A stretch of 64,000 nucleotides of DNA. Origin: UBA4722 sp041690995 (GTDB lineage: Bacteria; Pseudomonadota; Gammaproteobacteria; DSM-16500). The stretch lies in contig JBEPVM010000002.1 of assembly GCA_041690995.1 (NCBI GenBank), positions 26,709-90,708 on the forward strand, read 5' to 3'. A program made the translations under genes and the position numbers. Positions 63,795-64,000 of this stretch are shown piece after piece. A model generated the notes under the pieces. That model was not told where the DNA came from and made no database searches. It saw only the letters and a program-made list of their open reading frames with translations. Position 1 is the first letter of the stretch. Every line of letters begins with the position of its first letter.

Positions 63795-63945
63795 GAGAGC
63801 GTTCATTAACCGTATCATTCCCGCGAAGGCGAGAACCCATTCAGACGTATAGCTAAACTGATCTTAGTAAAATAATTTCCAATTGCTAAAGCAGCTTTAG
63901 TTGCGCATCAGAATAGGTTCCCGCCTTCGCGGGAATGACACAGTC
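63795..63945. repeat. MITE-like repeat family 1, near-full copy
   Basis: Begins GAGAGCGTTCATTAACCGTA and contains CATTCCCGCGAAGGCGAGAA, an interior TTAGTAAAATAATTTCCA block, and the right-arm palindrome TTCCCGCCTTCGCGGGAA. It sits after the pump operon; the last 55 bases of the window beyond it show no gene. Confidence 0.85.
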
Positions 63946-64000
63946 GTGACACGTCAAGGACAGAGTTAAAGATATCCTATCGTTGGTGTTTGAACAAACT

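Noticed and set aside
52209..63945. Possible CRISPR repeats
   Set aside because: The repeats are long, far apart and palindromic over their whole length, with no regular spacers or cas genes.

Overview
The window looks like chromosome from a host-associated gammaproteobacterium, most likely of the order Legionellales (Legionella, Coxiella, Rickettsiella or Berkiella relatives). The reasons are the gammaproteobacterial lptM-dapF pair, Legionellales-like housekeeping genes (rimB-rimK, smg-dprA, psd, a Map-type histidine acid phosphatase), low G+C by eye, and several eukaryote-like or effector-like proteins: two ankyrin-repeat proteins, a Gln/Glu-rich coiled-coil protein with a repeated motif, and a HAD-motif protein. 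No secretion apparatus is present here, so effector status is inference. I saw no rRNA, tRNA or CRISPR array.

Layout. 1-4022: edge-truncated unknown gene, lptM-dapF, and a TpsB outer-membrane transporter with no visible partner. 4132-11046: complete F1Fo ATP synthase operon atpIBEFHAGDC. 11230-14003: mdh, then an islet with a BrnT-like/CopG-like toxin-antitoxin pair, a small nucleotidyltransferase, a transporter relic and an orphan BrnA-like antitoxin. 14061-18965: short NAD-glutamate dehydrogenase divergent from rimB-rimK. 19116-20329: decayed mobile/TA patch (transposase fragment, small protein with a Fic-inhibitor-like motif, fic gene broken by one stop). 20438-24157: rsmB, guaC, hemE. 24336-28689: ankyrin protein, Pro/Thr-rich lipoprotein, second copy of the BrnT/CopG-like pair. 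28762-34451: RND efflux operon. 34654-38905: HAD-motif protein, second ankyrin protein, unknown protein. 38959-44325: topA-smg-dprA and nhaA. 44409-50446: pgk-pyk between two proteins that share a repeated motif. 50457-57670: DUF2909 protein, psd, folE, hinT, trhO, ppa, acid phosphatase, two L,D-transpeptidases. 58054-63684: ddl and a TolC/HlyD/ABC/MacB-type efflux operon.

Intergenic space carries at least three dispersed palindromic repeat families. The first is a MITE-like element of about 166 bp (52209, 57793, 63795, and a half copy at 11059). The second is a 248-bp element with arms of about 66 bp that overlaps the stop codon of ppa. The third is a terminator-like palindrome at 27736 and 54969.

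The most notable new signals are these. Both toxin genes of the duplicated TA family have promoters whose -10 box lies exactly 6 nt before the ATG with no Shine-Dalgarno, which suggests leaderless toxin mRNAs, while both antitoxins share an AAGAGGTAAAA ribosome-binding block. A repeated HA-x4-P-x-S-x-TA-type motif links two otherwise unrelated effector-like proteins on either side of pgk-pyk. The two ankyrin proteins appear to share an unnamed N-terminal module. The fic toxin is inactivated next to an intact small protein bearing a Fic-inhibition-like motif.
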